A DNA stretch of 64,000 nt from an uncultured Alphaproteobacteria bacterium (GCA_902538085.1 CACBDV010000002.1:186001-250000), one strand, 5' to 3'. Counted from the stretch's first letter, positions 9,984 through 23,044 are shown. Program-made: numbers and translations. Notes: generated by a model not told the origin, from the sequence alone.

Positions 9984-12614
9984 ATGTTGTCAGTAGATAG
10001 TTTTAATACTCTAGATCAATTTTCAAATAATGGAAAACAATACTATTTCTTTAATTTATCAAAATTAGAAGATAGTTTTCCCAAAATAAAAAACCTACCT
10101 AAATCCAAAAAAATACTTATTGAAAATTTGTTGAGATTAGAAGATGGAAAAGATGTTAATAAAGATCTAATTGAAAATGTATTAGAAAATCCTGAAAAAA
10201 AACACGAAATATTTTTTCTTCCATCAAGAGTATTAATGCAAGACTTCACTGGAGTTCCTGCAGTTGCAGATTTAGCAGCTATGCGTGATGCTGTTTCAAA
10301 AAATGGAGGAGATCCATCAAAAGTTAATCCTATGTCGCAAGTTGATTTAGTTATAGATCATTCTGTAATGGTTGATTATTTTGCAAGCCCAAATGCTTTC
10401 CAAAAAAATGTGGATATGGAATTTGGAAGAAATGCAGAGAGGTATGAATTTCTGAAATGGGGGCAACAAGCTTTTAAAAATTTTAGAGTTATTCCTCCTG
10501 GCACGGGAATATGTCATCAAGTTAATTTAGAATATTTGGCACAAGTGGTTTGGAGCAGAGAAATTAATGAAAAAAATTTCTTATACCCTGACACTTTAGT
10601 TGGAACTGATAGCCATACAACAATGGTAAATGCTCTAGGAGTTCTAGGTTGGGGAGTAGGAGGGATTGAAGCTGAAGCTGCTATGCTTGGTCAATCTGTT
10701 TCTATGCTGCTTCCTGAAGTTATTGGTTTTGAAGTATTAGGAAAAATGAAAGAAGGTGTTACAGCAACAGATTTAGTTTTAACAATTGTTCAAATGCTAC
10801 GAGAAAAAGGAGTTGTTGGAAAATTTGTAGAATTTTATGGCGATGGCTTAAAAAATTTATCACTCGCTGACAGAGCAACTATTGCCAATATGGCTCCAGA
10901 ATATGGAGCAACTTGTGGTTTTTTTGCAGTTGATGAAGAGACTATCAAGTACTTGAAGTTGACATCTAGAGACTCCGATATGATAAATACTGTTGAAAAA
11001 TATAATAGAATTCAAGGTTTGTGGGCCGATGACACATGTAATTATAATGATACCGTTCACTTACAACTAGAAAATGTTCAAGCATCATTAGCAGGGCCAA
11101 AAAGACCTCAAGATAGAATTAATTTAGAAAAAGTGAATTTAAACTTTAAAGAATTTTCAAAAAACAAACCCGTTGAAAAAGAAATTAAAAATCACAATTA
11201 TAAAATGCAAGATGGTAACGTAGTAATAGCTGCTATTACTTCATGTACTAATACCTCTAATCCAGATGTTTTAGTTGCAGCAGGATTAGTCGCGAAAAAG
11301 GCTTGTGAATTAGGTCTACAAGTAAAACCTTGGGTTAAGACTTCTTTAGCACCTGGTTCAAAAGTTGTTACTGATTATTTGGATAAATCGGGTTTGAATA
11401 AATATTTAGACCAACTTGGTTTTCACCTAGTTGGTTATGGATGCACTACGTGTATAGGAAACTCAGGGCCACTTGATAAAGATATTGCTGAGTGTATCTC
11501 AAAAAATGATTTAACAGTTGCCTCAGTGCTTTCAGGTAATAGAAATTTTGAAGGTAGAGTTAATCCACATGTTAAAGCTAATTATCTTGCCTCACCACCT
11601 TTAGTTGTAGCATATGCATTAACAGGGTCTGTACTTATTAATTTAACAAGTGATCCCATTGGTATTGACACAAAGGGTAATGAAGTATTTTTAAAAGACA
11701 TTTGGCCTAGCAATAGCGAAATCCGAAATGCTGTTGAAAAAAATGTATCGCCTGAAATGTTTAAAAAACAATATTCTAATGCTTTAGATGGGCCAAAAGA
11801 ATGGCAAAAAATTAATACTTCTACGGGAGACCTGTATAATTGGAATTCTTCATCAACTTACGTACAGAAACCTCCGTTTTTTGATAATCAATCAAATGAT
11901 AAAGAGATTAAGCCAATTGAAAATGCAAGACCTTTATTACTTCTAGGCAATAGTGTTACAACAGATCACATTTCACCTGCAGGGGCTATTAAAGTTGATA
12001 GTCCTGCTGGCAACTACTTCATGGAACGGCAAATACGTCAAAATGATTTTAATTCATATGGTGCTAGAAGGGGCAATCATGAAGTAATGGTAAGGGGTAC
12101 TTTTGCCAATATAAGAATTAAAAACCAACTGCTATCAAACGTTGAGGGCGGATACTCAATTTTAGAACCTGATAAGAAAAAAATGAGTGTTTATGATGTT
12201 GCTATGGAGTATGCAAAAAGGTCTGAAAATGTTGTAGTTTTTGCAGGAGAAGAATACGGAACTGGATCATCGCGTGATTGGGCTGCAAAAGGTACAAAGT
12301 TATTAGGTATTAAGGCAGTTATTGCTGAAAGTTTTGAAAGAATACACCGATCAAACTTAGTTGGAATGGGAGTTCTGCCTATACAAATTAAAAGTAACAA
12401 AATAAATGATTTAAATATTCAATCGTCTGATTTAATAAATATAAAACTTACTGAAGACCTGAAGCCTTTACAAGAATTAGAAGTCATTATTCAAAGCAAT
12501 GTGAGAAATATAAAAATAGATTGTATTTTGAGAATTGATACTATCAATGAGCTACAATATTATAAAGCAGATGGCATATTAAATTTTGTTTTAAAAAATA
12601 TACTAAAAAATTAA
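9984..12614 (+). CDS. acnA: Aconitate hydratase
   Basis: [66 protein letters not shown]. Confidence 0.96.
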   Translation: MLSVDSFNTLDQFSNNGKQYYFFNLSKLEDSFPKIKNLPKSKKILIENLLRLEDGKDVNKDLIENVLENPEKKHEIFFLPSRVLMQDFTGVPAVADLAAMRDAVSKNGGDPSKVNPMSQVDLVIDHSVMVDYFASPNAFQKNVDMEFGRNAERYEFLKWGQQAFKNFRVIPPGTGICHQVNLEYLAQVVWSREINEKNFLYPDTLVGTDSHTTMVNALGVLGWGVGGIEAEAAMLGQSVSMLLPEVIGFEVLGKMKEGVTATDLVLTIVQMLREKGVVGKFVEFYGDGLKNLSLADRATIANMAPEYGATCGFFAVDEETIKYLKLTSRDSDMINTVEKYNRIQGLWADDTCNYNDTVHLQLENVQASLAGPKRPQDRINLEKVNLNFKEFSKNKPVEKEIKNHNYKMQDGNVVIAAITSCTNTSNPDVLVAAGLVAKKACELGLQVKPWVKTSLAPGSKVVTDYLDKSGLNKYLDQLGFHLVGYGCTTCIGNSGPLDKDIAECISKNDLTVASVLSGNRNFEGRVNPHVKANYLASPPLVVAYALTGSVLINLTSDPIGIDTKGNEVFLKDIWPSNSEIRNAVEKNVSPEMFKKQYSNALDGPKEWQKINTSTGDLYNWNSSSTYVQKPPFFDNQSNDKEIKPIENARPLLLLGNSVTTDHISPAGAIKVDSPAGNYFMERQIRQNDFNSYGARRGNHEVMVRGTFANIRIKNQLLSNVEGGYSILEPDKKKMSVYDVAMEYAKRSENVVVFAGEEYGTGSSRDWAAKGTKLLGIKAVIAESFERIHRSNLVGMGVLPIQIKSNKINDLNIQSSDLINIKLTEDLKPLQELEVIIQSNVRNIKIDCILRIDTINELQYYKADGILNFVLKNILKN

Positions 12615-13696
12615 ATAATTTTTGGATTTTCTAACAGTTCTTTCAGTCTAACTAAAAAAGTTACTGCTTGCTTACCATCTATTAATCTGTGGTCATAACT
12701 TAATGCAATATACATCATTGGTTTTATAACAATCTTCTTTTTTACAGCGATAGGTCTATCAATTATTGAGTGCATACCTAATATAGCACTTTGAGGTGGG
12801 TTGATAATTGGGGTGCTCATCATAGAACCATATATTCCTCCATTTGTAATTGAGAATGTTCCTCCTGATAAATCACTCAAGGAAAGTTTATTTAAATTTG
12901 CTTTCTCAGATAATTCAATAATATACTTTTCAATTTCTGCATTTGATAAATCTCCAGCATTTCTAATTATTGGAACAACAAGCCCCTTTTCAGATCCAAT
13001 TGCAATACCTATATCAAAGTAGTTTTTATAAATTATTTTATCTTCGTGAATTTCTGAATTAATCTCTGGTATTTCTTTTAAAACTTCTGTGCAGGCTTTA
13101 ACAAAAAAAGACATAATGCCAAGTTTCACACCATGTTTTTTTTGAAAGCTTGTTTGTTCTTTTTTTCTAAGAGACATAATTGCTGACATATCGACTTCGT
13201 TAAATGTTGTGAGAATGGCAGCTGTATTTTGGGCTTCTTTTAACCTTCTGGCAATTGTTTGCCTTAATTTTGACATTGGGATAGTTTTTTCATCTAACGT
13301 AGAGTCATCTTTGTCGAAGTTTGGGAGATCAACTACCTTAGCTGAAGTTTTTGTTTGATTTTCGCTAACTTTAGAGACATTAGATGGGTCAATTGTTTGT
13401 TTTTCTTCATTTATTTCTTCGATTTGACTTGTCTCTGGTTTGGGCTTTTGTTCAGTAGTCGTATTTTCTGATATTTCAGCAATAGATTGACCAACATTCA
13501 CAGTAGATCCCTCTGGGGTTATTATCTTTGTTAATTTTCCAGAGGTTTGAGCAGGAATTTCAATTGTGATTTTCTCTGTTTCAATTTCAGCTAAATTATC
13601 GCCAGACTCAAAGCTATCTCCCTCTTTGATCAACCAAGATGTAAGCGTGCCTTCAATGATCGACTCTCCAAGCTCAGGTACTGTTATGTTTTTCAT
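12611..13696 (-). CDS. sucB: 2-oxoglutarate dehydrogenase E2, dihydrolipoamide succinyltransferase (short, 361 aa)
   Basis: Lipoyl domain with [12 protein letters not shown]; catalytic [15 protein letters not shown]; downstream of sucA. Confidence 0.92.
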   Translation of the reverse strand: MKNITVPELGESIIEGTLTSWLIKEGDSFESGDNLAEIETEKITIEIPAQTSGKLTKIITPEGSTVNVGQSIAEISENTTTEQKPKPETSQIEEINEEKQTIDPSNVSKVSENQTKTSAKVVDLPNFDKDDSTLDEKTIPMSKLRQTIARRLKEAQNTAAILTTFNEVDMSAIMSLRKKEQTSFQKKHGVKLGIMSFFVKACTEVLKEIPEINSEIHEDKIIYKNYFDIGIAIGSEKGLVVPIIRNAGDLSNAEIEKYIIELSEKANLNKLSLSDLSGGTFSITNGGIYGSMMSTPIINPPQSAILGMHSIIDRPIAVKKKIVIKPMMYIALSYDHRLIDGKQAVTFLVRLKELLENPKII

Positions 13697-16545
13697 TACT
13701 CTTTCGGTAAGTTTTTAAATTTCATAAAACTGACACCACTTCTTTCTTTTATAACACGTTTTATTGATGATTTAAGAGCTAATTCTTTTATTAGTTGCTG
13801 ATTAGTAATATGTCTTTTTGATATGCCTGTAGCAGGAGCTGCTGCAGGGCGTCTTCCAACATAATGAACTTTTTTGATTAAATTATTTTTTACTAAAACA
13901 TGTCTAATACGACTTTTAACAAAACTCCATGCTCCCATATTTTTTGGCTCCTCTTGAACCCATAAAATCTCACTTTCTTTATGTTTTAATATAACATCTC
14001 CTATGGCATCAAATGGAAATGGATAAATTTGCTCAATACGAACTATTTTTACATCTTTAATATTATTATTTTTTCTAAAATCATCTAATTCATAAAATAT
14101 TTTTCCAGAGCAGAAAATTATCCTTTTTGGGTTTTTGATTTCATCTTCAATAAGGCGATGAAAAGATGAGCGTCCAGTAAATTCACTAATAGATGATACA
14201 TTATTTGGGTGGCGCAGTGTGGATTTAGGGGTAAATACTATTAGTGGTTTTCTAAAATTTCTATGTATTTGCCTTCTCAAAGCATGAAAGTAGCTCGCAG
14301 GAGTGGTGCAGTTTACAATCTGAACGTTATCTTCTGCTGCCATTTGAAGAAATCTTTCTATTCTTGCACTGGAGTGTTCAGGACCCATACCCTCATGACC
14401 GTGAGGTAATAACATGACTAATCCACTCATTTGCATCCATTTTCTCTCACTTGAAGCAATAAACTGGTCAATAATAATTTGGGCACCGTTGGCAAAATCT
14501 CCAAATTGGGCCTCCCATAAAACTAAAGTATTTGGGTCTGCTAATGAGTACCCATATTCAAAACCTAGGACACCTAATTCAGAGAGAAAACTATCAATTA
14601 CTTCAAACTGTTTTTGATTTTTAGCAATGTGATTGAGTGGAATATATCTCTCTTCTGATTTTTGATCATAAAAAACTGAGTGTCTCTGACTAAAAGTTCC
14701 CCTTCCAGAATCTTGACCTGCAAGCCTCACTCTATAACCTTCCTTTAACAATGCTCCAAATGCTAAAGCCTCAGCAAAAGACCAGTCAATATTCTTTCCT
14801 GATTTTATTGAAGTTAATCGAGATTTATTAAACTTTTCTAATTTCGGATGAAGATTAAATCCTTTAGGTATTTGTGAAATTTTTGTGCCAATTTCCTTTA
14901 AGGATTTTTCTGACTCAGCTGTTCTACCTCTTCTAAGTGGGTCTTTTGGTGCGAGACTTAATCCACTCCATTGTCCACCCATCCAAGATTTTGTTTTTAA
15001 TTTATAGTTTTTTGCTTTTTCAAATTTCTTCTCAAGATCAGACCATATTCTGTCTTTGATGAAGTCTACCTGTTTTGTATTTACTACTTCTTGGCTAATA
15101 AGTTTATCTGCATAAATACTAGCAACTGTTTTTTTCTTTTTTATAGTTTGATACATCAATGGTTGAGTGAAAGAGGGCTCATCACCCTCGTTATGTCCAT
15201 GTTTTCTATAACAAAACATATCGACAAGTGTATCTTTTTTGAATGTGTTTCTAAATTCTGTTGCGGCTCTTGAGGCTAAAACAACAGCCTCTGGGTCATC
15301 TCCATTTACATGAAATATTGGGGATTGAACAATTTTTCCTATCTCTGAAGAGTAAGGTGCAGATCGGCTATATTGAGGACTAGTTGTAAATCCAATTTGA
15401 TTATTAATAATAAAGTGAATTAATCCGCCAATTCTGTAGCCATTTAATTGTGACATAGTAAAGGTTTCAGCAACAATACCTTGTCCAGCAATTGCTGCGT
15501 CTCCATGAATTAGTAGGCCTGAAACTTTCGTATTATTTTTGTCTTGAATGATTGTTTGTTTGGCTCTTATTTTGCCGGCTACAACTGGATTTACCGCTTC
15601 TAAGTGAGAGGGATTAGCTGCCATACTCACATGAATAATCTTACCTCCAAAACTTCTATCAGAGCTTGCACCTAAATGATATTTAACATCACCAGAGCCC
15701 TGATCGCTGAGGACATTCTCGCCTCCATGGATAAATTCTCCAAAAATTTGAACATGAGGTTTTTTTACTATGTTAGCTAATATATTTAGTCTTCCTCTGT
15801 GAGCGCATGCAAAGGAAAAATCTTCTACACCATATTCTGAGGATCTTTTTAAAATCTGTTCAAGCGCTGGTATTGTAGACTCAGCTCCTTCAAGTCCAAA
15901 TCTTTTGGTACCTCTGTACTTTGTATCTAGAAACTTTTCAAAATATTCTGCTGTAATTAATCTCTCCAAGATTGTCCTTTTACCCTTGGAGGTTAATTGC
16001 ATGTCTTTTTTTTCTTCTATTCTATCCTTCAGCCATTTGTATTCTTCAGCGGACTGAATATGTTTGTATTCAATTGCCAAGGTGCCAGAATAGATGCTTT
16101 GAAGTTTTTCAAAAACTTCACGCACAGTAGCTTTCTGAAATCCTAAATATCCAAATAGAAATATTTTTCGATCATAATCTTTTTTTTGAAAACCGTAATA
16201 CTCGGGATCTAAACCTGATGGATTGTTCTTTGTCATTAAACCTAAAGGGTCAAGATCAGCTATAAGGTGCCCTATCTCTCTGTAAGCTCTTATCATCATA
16301 ACAAGTCGAAGAGAGTCAGTAATTGCTTGATCAAGGGAAATCTGATTAAAATCAATGTCTCTTGAGGTCTCTGACCAATTTATTTTTTGATAGTCAGCTA
16401 GTATAGAGATTTCCTCAGGAGCAAGAGCTTTAAAGAATTCATGCCAGCTCTTATCAACAAGACTTGGGTCTTTTATATAATCTCTATATATCGCTATTAC
16501 TTGAGAGGCATTATTAGTTGTGAGAAATGAATTATAAGATCTCAT
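13696..16545 (-). CDS. sucA: 2-oxoglutarate dehydrogenase E1
   Basis: [43 protein letters not shown]. Confidence 0.96.
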   Translation of the reverse strand: MRSYNSFLTTNNASQVIAIYRDYIKDPSLVDKSWHEFFKALAPEEISILADYQKINWSETSRDIDFNQISLDQAITDSLRLVMMIRAYREIGHLIADLDPLGLMTKNNPSGLDPEYYGFQKKDYDRKIFLFGYLGFQKATVREVFEKLQSIYSGTLAIEYKHIQSAEEYKWLKDRIEEKKDMQLTSKGKRTILERLITAEYFEKFLDTKYRGTKRFGLEGAESTIPALEQILKRSSEYGVEDFSFACAHRGRLNILANIVKKPHVQIFGEFIHGGENVLSDQGSGDVKYHLGASSDRSFGGKIIHVSMAANPSHLEAVNPVVAGKIRAKQTIIQDKNNTKVSGLLIHGDAAIAGQGIVAETFTMSQLNGYRIGGLIHFIINNQIGFTTSPQYSRSAPYSSEIGKIVQSPIFHVNGDDPEAVVLASRAATEFRNTFKKDTLVDMFCYRKHGHNEGDEPSFTQPLMYQTIKKKKTVASIYADKLISQEVVNTKQVDFIKDRIWSDLEKKFEKAKNYKLKTKSWMGGQWSGLSLAPKDPLRRGRTAESEKSLKEIGTKISQIPKGFNLHPKLEKFNKSRLTSIKSGKNIDWSFAEALAFGALLKEGYRVRLAGQDSGRGTFSQRHSVFYDQKSEERYIPLNHIAKNQKQFEVIDSFLSELGVLGFEYGYSLADPNTLVLWEAQFGDFANGAQIIIDQFIASSERKWMQMSGLVMLLPHGHEGMGPEHSSARIERFLQMAAEDNVQIVNCTTPASYFHALRRQIHRNFRKPLIVFTPKSTLRHPNNVSSISEFTGRSSFHRLIEDEIKNPKRIIFCSGKIFYELDDFRKNNNIKDVKIVRIEQIYPFPFDAIGDVILKHKESEILWVQEEPKNMGAWSFVKSRIRHVLVKNNLIKKVHYVGRRPAAAPATGISKRHITNQQLIKELALKSSIKRVIKERSGVSFMKFKNLPKE

Positions 16546-16596
16546 TAATAGGTTTATGTATACGCCTATCTAATAAAGATGTCATTTGATTTTTGA

Positions 16597-17541
16597 TCAC
16601 AAAAGCTTATCAACAGCTGATACTAAACCCTGCACAGATTTGACAGATTTTTTTAACATTAATTTCTCTTTGGCTGTAAGTTTTACCTCAATAATTTTTT
16701 CAATTCCTTTATTTCCAATAATTGTAGGTACTCCCATATACATATTTTTTAGGCCATATTGGCCATTGATATAAGCAGCACATGGTAAAAGTTTTTTTTG
16801 ATTTAATAAAAAAGCCTCTGCCATCTGAATTGCCGAACTAGCAGGTGCGTAGAAAGCTGATCCATTTTTTAATAACTTCACGATTTCACCACCACCCATT
16901 CTTGTTCGATCGACTATTTTTTCAATTTTTGAATAAGGGAATTTTTTAAGCTTTATAAAATCGGTTAAAGGGACACCTCCTATTGTTGTGTAATTAATTA
17001 GAGGCACCATGTCATCTCCATGGCCTCCTAATACAAATGTTTCAACATCATTCACTGATACCTTCAAGGCATCTGATAAGAAGTATTTCATTCGGGAGGA
17101 GTCCAATACTCCCGCCATGCCCACACACATGTTTTTGGGTAGTTTGGAATATTTCTGGAGAACGTATACCATCGCATCTAGTGGGTTTGTAATACAAATA
17201 ACAAATGCTTTAGGAGCATATTTTTTTATATCTAGTGCAATTTTTTTTATTATTTTTCCATTGATATCAAGTAAATCATCTCTACTCATTCCAGGTTTAC
17301 GGGGTAAGCCAGCAGTTATGATGATAACGTCAGATCCCTTCATTTTTGAAAAATCATTGGTACCCTCTATTGACCCTGTGAAACCTTCGACTGCTGATGA
17401 TTGACTAAGGTCTAAAGCTTTTCCTTGAGGCATCCCGGTAACAACATCAATAAGTGTTATATTACCGAGTTTTTTTAAAGCTAATAAATGTGCGAGTGTG
17501 CCTCCAATATTTCCAGCACCAATTAATGAGATTTTATTCAC
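16597..17541 (-). CDS. mdh: Malate dehydrogenase
   Basis: [43 protein letters not shown]. Confidence 0.95.
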   Translation of the reverse strand: MNKISLIGAGNIGGTLAHLLALKKLGNITLIDVVTGMPQGKALDLSQSSAVEGFTGSIEGTNDFSKMKGSDVIIITAGLPRKPGMSRDDLLDINGKIIKKIALDIKKYAPKAFVICITNPLDAMVYVLQKYSKLPKNMCVGMAGVLDSSRMKYFLSDALKVSVNDVETFVLGGHGDDMVPLINYTTIGGVPLTDFIKLKKFPYSKIEKIVDRTRMGGGEIVKLLKNGSAFYAPASSAIQMAEAFLLNQKKLLPCAAYINGQYGLKNMYMGVPTIIGNKGIEKIIEVKLTAKEKLMLKKSVKSVQGLVSAVDKLL

Positions 17542-18341
17542 TTATTATCCATTTTGGATATTTCATGTTTTATTTCAGCTATCGCTTTAGCTGGATTTAA
17601 TCCTTTCGGACAAGAGTTCGTGCAATTCATAATCGAATGACATCTATATAGTTTAAAACTATCATCTAATTCATTCAACCTTTCTTTTTTTTCTTCATCT
17701 CTACTATCTTGTATCCAGCGGTTTGCTTGCAGCAATACAGCTGGTCCTAAATATTTATCCTCGTTCCACCAATAGCTAGGACAAGAGGTGCTACATGAGA
17801 AACACATAACACATTCCCATTTACCATCTAACTTATCTCTGTCTTCGACTGACTGTAAGTTTTCACGTTTATTGTTTGGGGACTTTTTATTTAACCATGG
17901 TTTTATTGATTTAAATTGTTCAAATGCTTTTTTTAAATCAACCACTAGATCTTTTAAAACCTTCATATGAGGAAGAGGATAAATATTTATCTCATCAGAA
18001 CACTCTTCTATATGTTTTTGACATGCAAGTGTATTTACTCCATCTATGTTCATTGCACATGATCCACAAACACCCTCTCTACAAGATTTTCTAAAAGTTA
18101 AACTTGGATCAACTTGAGCTTTAATTTTATTTAATATATCTAGAACCATTGTTCCTGCTTTAGCTACATCAATTTCAAATCGATCAATTTGAGGGGGGGT
18201 ATTTTCATCACCTGACCACCTATAAACATTTATAATTCGGATATCATGATTTTGTTGAGATTGCTCGTCAATGAGATCGACATTGGAATAAGATTTTCCT
18301 TTAACTGGAATTGAGTTTTTTGGAAGAGTAAGTTGTACCAT
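17538..18341 (-). CDS. sdhB: Succinate dehydrogenase iron-sulfur subunit
   Basis: [48 protein letters not shown]. Confidence 0.96.
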   Translation of the reverse strand: MVQLTLPKNSIPVKGKSYSNVDLIDEQSQQNHDIRIINVYRWSGDENTPPQIDRFEIDVAKAGTMVLDILNKIKAQVDPSLTFRKSCREGVCGSCAMNIDGVNTLACQKHIEECSDEINIYPLPHMKVLKDLVVDLKKAFEQFKSIKPWLNKKSPNNKRENLQSVEDRDKLDGKWECVMCFSCSTSCPSYWWNEDKYLGPAVLLQANRWIQDSRDEEKKERLNELDDSFKLYRCHSIMNCTNSCPKGLNPAKAIAEIKHEISKMDNK

Positions 18342-20120
18342 TTAATAAACCCTTACTTGTGGTTGGATGACAGAGATTTGATTACTCAGTGTAGTCATTC
18401 TCACTGGTCTATGGGTGACTTTATAATCAGTGACATCACCCCAAAAAAGAGTGTGTTTTAACCAATTTTCATCATCTCTGTCTGGAAAGTCCTCTCTAGC
18501 GTGAGCACCTCTACTTTCAGTTCTTTGCTCAGCAGAAACACCAACACTTCCAGCAACTTGCATTAAATTATGTAGTTCTAAAGCTTCAATTAGATCTGTA
18601 TTAAAAACATCTGACTGATCTTTGACTTTAATATGTTTTAAATCTTGTGACATTGAGGCTAATTCATTATTGCCTAATTTCAAAGTTTCACTTTCTCTGT
18701 AAACACCAAATCTTTTTTGAACAGTCTTTTGCATCCTCTCTCTTAGCTCACCGACTGAAACATCACCTTTGTTACTTTTAATAGATTCTAATCTCTCTAT
18801 AATAGAATTTGTTTGCGACAGAGATGGAGTTCTCAATGACTCTTTGGTATCAATAACTTGGCCAGCCTGAATTGCTGCGCCCCTTCCAAAAACTACGAGC
18901 TCAGCTAAAGCATTTGTTCCAAGTCGATTAGCTCCATGAACTGAAGCGCATGCAGCTTCTCCGATAGCCATTAGTCCCTCACAGACCTCTTCTGTATTAG
19001 AGTCATTTGGTTTCAAAACCTCTGCTTTAAAGTTTGTAGGAATTCCACCCATACAATAATGAACAGTTGGAATTACTGGGATTGGCTCTTTTGAAATATC
19101 TCTTCCACAAAAGGCTTTAACTGACTCAGAAATACCAGGTAATCTTTTTGCAAGCATATCAGCATCAAGATGTTCCAAATGGAGATTTATATAATCTTTG
19201 TTAGGTCCACACCCTCTACCTGCACTAATCTCTTTACTTATGAATCTTGATATAACATCTCTAGCAGCAAGATCTTTTGCATTCGGGGCATATTCTAACA
19301 TAAACCTTGTGCCTTCGTTGTTCTTAAGAATACCTCCTTCGCCTCTAGCTGCTTCTGAAATTAAAACACCCACACCATATATTCCTGTTGGATGAAATTG
19401 AATAAACTCCATATCAGATAGAGGAAGACCGGCTCTCAGCGCTATGCCTGCTCCATCACCAGTACAAATATGGGCACTTGTTGAGGATTGAAAAATTCTT
19501 CCATAACCCCCAGTTGCGAGAATTGTCATTTTTGAAATAAAACGATGCAATGATCCGTCCTCTATACTAATTGCTAAAAGACCACAAATTGTATCATTGT
19601 CATCTTTTAGTAAGTCTATAGCGAAATATTCGTTATAAAAATCAACGTTATTTTTGAGGCTTTGTTGATACAGAGTATGGAGTAATGCATGGCCGGTCCT
19701 ATCAGCTGCAGCGCAAGCTCGGCTTGCTGGCTCGCCTTTACCATTTTTTGTCATATGGCCACCAAAAGGTCTTTGATAAATCTTACCATCATCTGTTCTT
19801 GAAAATGGCATACCATAATGTTCAAGCTCAACAATTGAGTCGACTGCATTTGAACATAAATACTCAATACTGTCTTGATCACCCAGCCAGTCTGATCCTT
19901 TTACAGTGTCAAACATATGCCACTGCCAGCTATCTTCGCCCATATTAGCTAAGGCAGCCCCAATTCCTCCTTGGGCCGCAACAGTATGACTTCTTGTAGG
20001 GTAAACTTTTGAGACACATGCAGTTTTAAGGCCTTGTTCAGAGCACCCTAAAGCCGCTCTCAAGCCCGCTCCACCAGCACCTAATACAACTACATCTAAT
20101 TTATGATCTGTATAATTCAT
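18342..20120 (-). CDS. sdhA: Succinate dehydrogenase flavoprotein subunit (start trimmed to internal [12 protein letters not shown])
   Basis: [33 protein letters not shown]-track start 20165 overlaps sdhD, internal Met at 20120 fits better. Confidence 0.93.
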   Translation of the reverse strand: MNYTDHKLDVVVLGAGGAGLRAALGCSEQGLKTACVSKVYPTRSHTVAAQGGIGAALANMGEDSWQWHMFDTVKGSDWLGDQDSIEYLCSNAVDSIVELEHYGMPFSRTDDGKIYQRPFGGHMTKNGKGEPASRACAAADRTGHALLHTLYQQSLKNNVDFYNEYFAIDLLKDDNDTICGLLAISIEDGSLHRFISKMTILATGGYGRIFQSSTSAHICTGDGAGIALRAGLPLSDMEFIQFHPTGIYGVGVLISEAARGEGGILKNNEGTRFMLEYAPNAKDLAARDVISRFISKEISAGRGCGPNKDYINLHLEHLDADMLAKRLPGISESVKAFCGRDISKEPIPVIPTVHYCMGGIPTNFKAEVLKPNDSNTEEVCEGLMAIGEAACASVHGANRLGTNALAELVVFGRGAAIQAGQVIDTKESLRTPSLSQTNSIIERLESIKSNKGDVSVGELRERMQKTVQKRFGVYRESETLKLGNNELASMSQDLKHIKVKDQSDVFNTDLIEALELHNLMQVAGSVGVSAEQRTESRGAHAREDFPDRDDENWLKHTLFWGDVTDYKVTHRPVRMTTLSNQISVIQPQVRVY

Positions 20121-20121
20121 A

Positions 20122-20448
20122 TTAAATAAATAACACCGGTAAAAAGAGGAGATAGGAAATACCAATAATTCCGTCTGTTATTAAAGAATAAAGTTTCATT
20201 TTACTTAATTGAAAATAATCCTCATAAACTTTGCCCAGTTGAATTCTAATATGAAGCATTGATATGATAAAAAAAATTAATAATAAAATCTTATTAGTGG
20301 TAGTAGATAATGAGATATTGAGAGAATTTACATCGGAGTAAGAACTTAAAAAAAATAAAATAAACCAATAGCTAATAGGAATTAATGCTAGATATAAAAT
20401 TCTTTCTATTTTCCATTTTTGAGAAGCTTTCATTAAAATATCATCCAA
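20122..20448 (-). CDS. sdhD: Succinate dehydrogenase membrane anchor subunit
   Basis: Small 3-TM protein with [13 protein letters not shown], between sdhC and sdhA. Confidence 0.85.
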   Translation of the reverse strand: MDDILMKASQKWKIERILYLALIPISYWFILFFLSSYSDVNSLNISLSTTTNKILLLIFFIISMLHIRIQLGKVYEDYFQLSKMKLYSLITDGIIGISYLLFLPVLFI

Positions 20449-20798
20449 GTAAAAATCAAAGTCATAGTAATGTTTGCTAATAAAATAAGATATGTCACTA
20501 GGTAGACATTTTTAAGATCCATTCCAATTGAAAATGACCATAAGAAATATTTAAAACCGTTTAACAAATGATGATTAAAAATAAAAAACCAAAAGACAAA
20601 TATTAGCTTTATAGGTAGCATGTTTATCAACAATGTTAATACTTGATTAAGTTGAGGTAGAAAATTTAAGCTTCCTAACCAAATTGCAAAAAAAGGCAAA
20701 GAAAACGCAAATGCAATTACTCCTATTCTGCTGGAGATAGAAAATACCATTGTCAAAAAAGGCCTATATATTTGCAAATGGGGTGATATCGGAGCCAT
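20433..20798 (-). CDS. sdhC: Succinate dehydrogenase cytochrome b556 subunit
   Basis: SPHLQIYRPFLTMVFSISSRIGV and FNHHLLNGFKYFLWSF motifs. Confidence 0.9.
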   Translation of the reverse strand: MAPISPHLQIYRPFLTMVFSISSRIGVIAFAFSLPFFAIWLGSLNFLPQLNQVLTLLINMLPIKLIFVFWFFIFNHHLLNGFKYFLWSFSIGMDLKNVYLVTYLILLANITMTLIFTWMIF

Positions 20799-20960
20799 AG
20801 AAAGGCAATATATTTAAAAATGTATTATAGTAAAAAACTATTATTTTATTAATTCATGCGTTACATGAATAAATAAGGCTGTGGAAAAAATGTTAATCAA
20901 ATTGCCCATTCATTAAAATTAAGGTTCTGAAAATGCCCTATATTCAATTAAAATTCAACT

Positions 20961-21044
20961 AGGTCGTGAACATTTTTGTTTAAATGTGCCGAATCTCACC
21001 CCGCATGAGAAAGCTTTATTCATATAAAGTTGGCACCACGACCT
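20961..21044. ncRNA. Candidate structured RNA (possible riboswitch or leader element), orientation unresolved
   Basis: Nested perfect stems: AGGTCGTG/CACGACCT (20961-68/21037-44), GTGCCGA/TTGGCAC (20986-92/21030-36), TCTCA/TGAGA (20994-98/21006-10), CTTTAT/ATAAAG (21014-19/21024-29). Confidence 0.6.
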
Positions 21045-21094
21045 ATCAATATACTCTCTTTAATATGTTTATTGTCTATATATAATCTGCTGCT

Positions 21095-21622
21095 ATGTCT
21101 GCTTTGGCACAATTATCCAAATTTATTGATCGATTTAATACAATCATAGGATATCTATGTGCTTTTTTTGTTTTTTCTATGGTCATAGTTGTATTCACTG
21201 TTGTCGTCTTAAGATATGGGTTCAATATTGGATTTATATGGATGCAAGAAGTTTATGTTTGGCTTCATAGTTTTGTTTTTATGTTGGGTGCTGGTTTTAC
21301 TTATTTAGCTAATGAACATGTCAGAATAGATGTCTTTTACCGAGAGGCATCAAAAAAATATAAAGCTACTGTAGATCTATTTGGAAATATTTTTTTACTT
21401 CTACCTTTTTTATATATTATTTGGAATTACAGCTATCCCTTTGTATATAGATCTTTTTTGATGGGGGAGGTTTCCAGAGAAGCGGGCGGTATGCCTGCTT
21501 TATATATTTTAAAAAGTGCAATTCTATGGTTTTGTTTAGTTTTATTTCTTCAATTAGTCTCTAATGTAATTAAATCAATACTGACACTTTCAAACTATCA
21601 TTTGTCTGATAATAAATCATGA
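21095..21622 (+). CDS. TRAP transporter small permease (DctQ-like)
   Basis: 4-TM protein with WMQEVYVWLHSFVFMLGAGFTYLANEHVRIDVFY. Confidence 0.9.
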   Translation: MSALAQLSKFIDRFNTIIGYLCAFFVFSMVIVVFTVVVLRYGFNIGFIWMQEVYVWLHSFVFMLGAGFTYLANEHVRIDVFYREASKKYKATVDLFGNIFLLLPFLYIIWNYSYPFVYRSFLMGEVSREAGGMPALYILKSAILWFCLVLFLQLVSNVIKSILTLSNYHLSDNKS

Positions 21623-22995
21623 TTAGTCCTGAAATTTTAGCAATTGTAATGTTTGTAACAACATTGGGGTTATTACTTTTCGGTTTTCCCGTTGCTTTTA
21701 CACTTGCTGGAACAGCTCTTCTGTTTGGGTTTATAGGAGATGCTCTAGAAATATTTAATTTCAGAATGCTAGGATTTTTTCCTCAACGCATTTTTGGAAC
21801 AATGATTAATGAGCCCCTTGTGGCTGTGCCCCTATTCATTTTTATGGGAATAATGTTAGAAAAAACAAAAATTGCAGCCGGACTATTACATTCAATTGGT
21901 GAACTATTTGGGACTACTAAAGGAGGTCTTGGAATAGGGGTTGTAATAGTGGGTATGTTGTTAGCTGCATCAACAGGCATTGTTGGTGCAACAGTTGTTA
22001 CAATGGGAATGTTATCTTTACCCTCAATGATGAAAGCTGGCTATGATCAAAAAATAGCCACAGGCACAATTTGTGCCGCTGGCACATTAGGACAAATAAT
22101 ACCTCCCTCAATTGTTTTAGTTTTACTTGCAACAATTTTACAAGGCGCAAATGAAGAAGCAGCGATGTTAGTTGGTAATTTAGCTCCAGATCCGGTTACA
22201 GCAATTGATTTATTTGCTGGTGCTATTCTACCTGGATTGATGTTAGTAGTCTTATTTATAATTTTTATTTTCATATACGCTAGAATAAACCCATTAAGTT
22301 GTCCGCCTGTTGAAACTACCAAGTCAAGAACTGAGATATACATTGAAGCTGCTAAATCAGTTGTGCCTCCCATAACTCTTATTGTGCTAGTTTTAGGCTC
22401 GATTTTATTTGGAATAGCGACCCCCACAGAGTCTGCATCAGTTGGAGCTGTTGGAGCTGCGATAATTGCATTGTTAAAGGGTGAATTAAATTTCAAGAAT
22501 ATTAAAGAGACAGCTTTAGGAACTGTAAAACTTAGTTCATTTGTATTTGTAATTTTAATTGGTGCCTCAATGTTTTCTCTTGTGTTTCGTGGTTTTGGTG
22601 GTGATGAAATGATAGAGCATTTTCTTGGAACTCTACCTGGTGGGCTTTACGCAGCACTCATTTTAGTAATGATAGTAATTTTTCTATTAGGTTTTTTCCT
22701 AGACTATATCGAAATAATTTTTGTCATCGTTCCATTAGTTGGTCCAATATTAATTGCAAACGGAGCAGACCCATTATGGTTAGGTATTCTTATTTCACTG
22801 AATTTACAAACTAGTTTTTTAACACCTCCTTTTGGATTTTCTTTATTTTTTTTAAGAGGAGTGGCCCCAAGTAGTATTAAAACTAAAAACATGTACAGAG
22901 GGGTAATTCCCTTCATTGGAATTCAAGTATTGGCTATATTAATTGTTGGTTTTTATCCTGAAATAGCAACCTGGTTGCCAAATAAAATGTTCTGA
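21619..22995 (+). CDS. TRAP transporter large permease (DctM-like)
   Basis: FPVAFTLAGTALLFG, PLVAVPLFIFMGIMLEKT, TPTESASVGAVGA; overlaps DctQ by 4 bp. Confidence 0.94.
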   Translation: MISPEILAIVMFVTTLGLLLFGFPVAFTLAGTALLFGFIGDALEIFNFRMLGFFPQRIFGTMINEPLVAVPLFIFMGIMLEKTKIAAGLLHSIGELFGTTKGGLGIGVVIVGMLLAASTGIVGATVVTMGMLSLPSMMKAGYDQKIATGTICAAGTLGQIIPPSIVLVLLATILQGANEEAAMLVGNLAPDPVTAIDLFAGAILPGLMLVVLFIIFIFIYARINPLSCPPVETTKSRTEIYIEAAKSVVPPITLIVLVLGSILFGIATPTESASVGAVGAAIIALLKGELNFKNIKETALGTVKLSSFVFVILIGASMFSLVFRGFGGDEMIEHFLGTLPGGLYAALILVMIVIFLLGFFLDYIEIIFVIVPLVGPILIANGADPLWLGILISLNLQTSFLTPPFGFSLFFLRGVAPSSIKTKNMYRGVIPFIGIQVLAILIVGFYPEIATWLPNKMF

Positions 22996-23002
22996 TAAAT
23001 AG

Positions 23003-23035
23003 ATCATCCCCGAATAGGTATCGGGGATGATTTTA
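23003..23035 (+). terminator. Intrinsic terminator after TRAP permease genes
   Basis: ATCATCCCCGA-ataggta-TCGGGGATGAT followed by tttt. Confidence 0.88.
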
Positions 23036-23044
23036 ATTTTGTAT

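Noticed and set aside
17009-17404. 131-aa + strand ORF
   Set aside because: Antisense to malate dehydrogenase, which has complete family motifs.
20961-21044. Possible tRNA or tRNA-like gene (cloverleaf-like fold with 7-bp outer stem and 7-nt loop)
   Set aside because: No T-loop GGTTCRA motif, no U33 at the expected anticodon-loop position on either strand, and stem lengths do not fit a tRNA. Kept as a structured RNA candidate instead.
22047-22496. 149-aa minus-strand ORF
   Set aside because: Fully antisense to the well-supported DctM gene; no recognisable motif.
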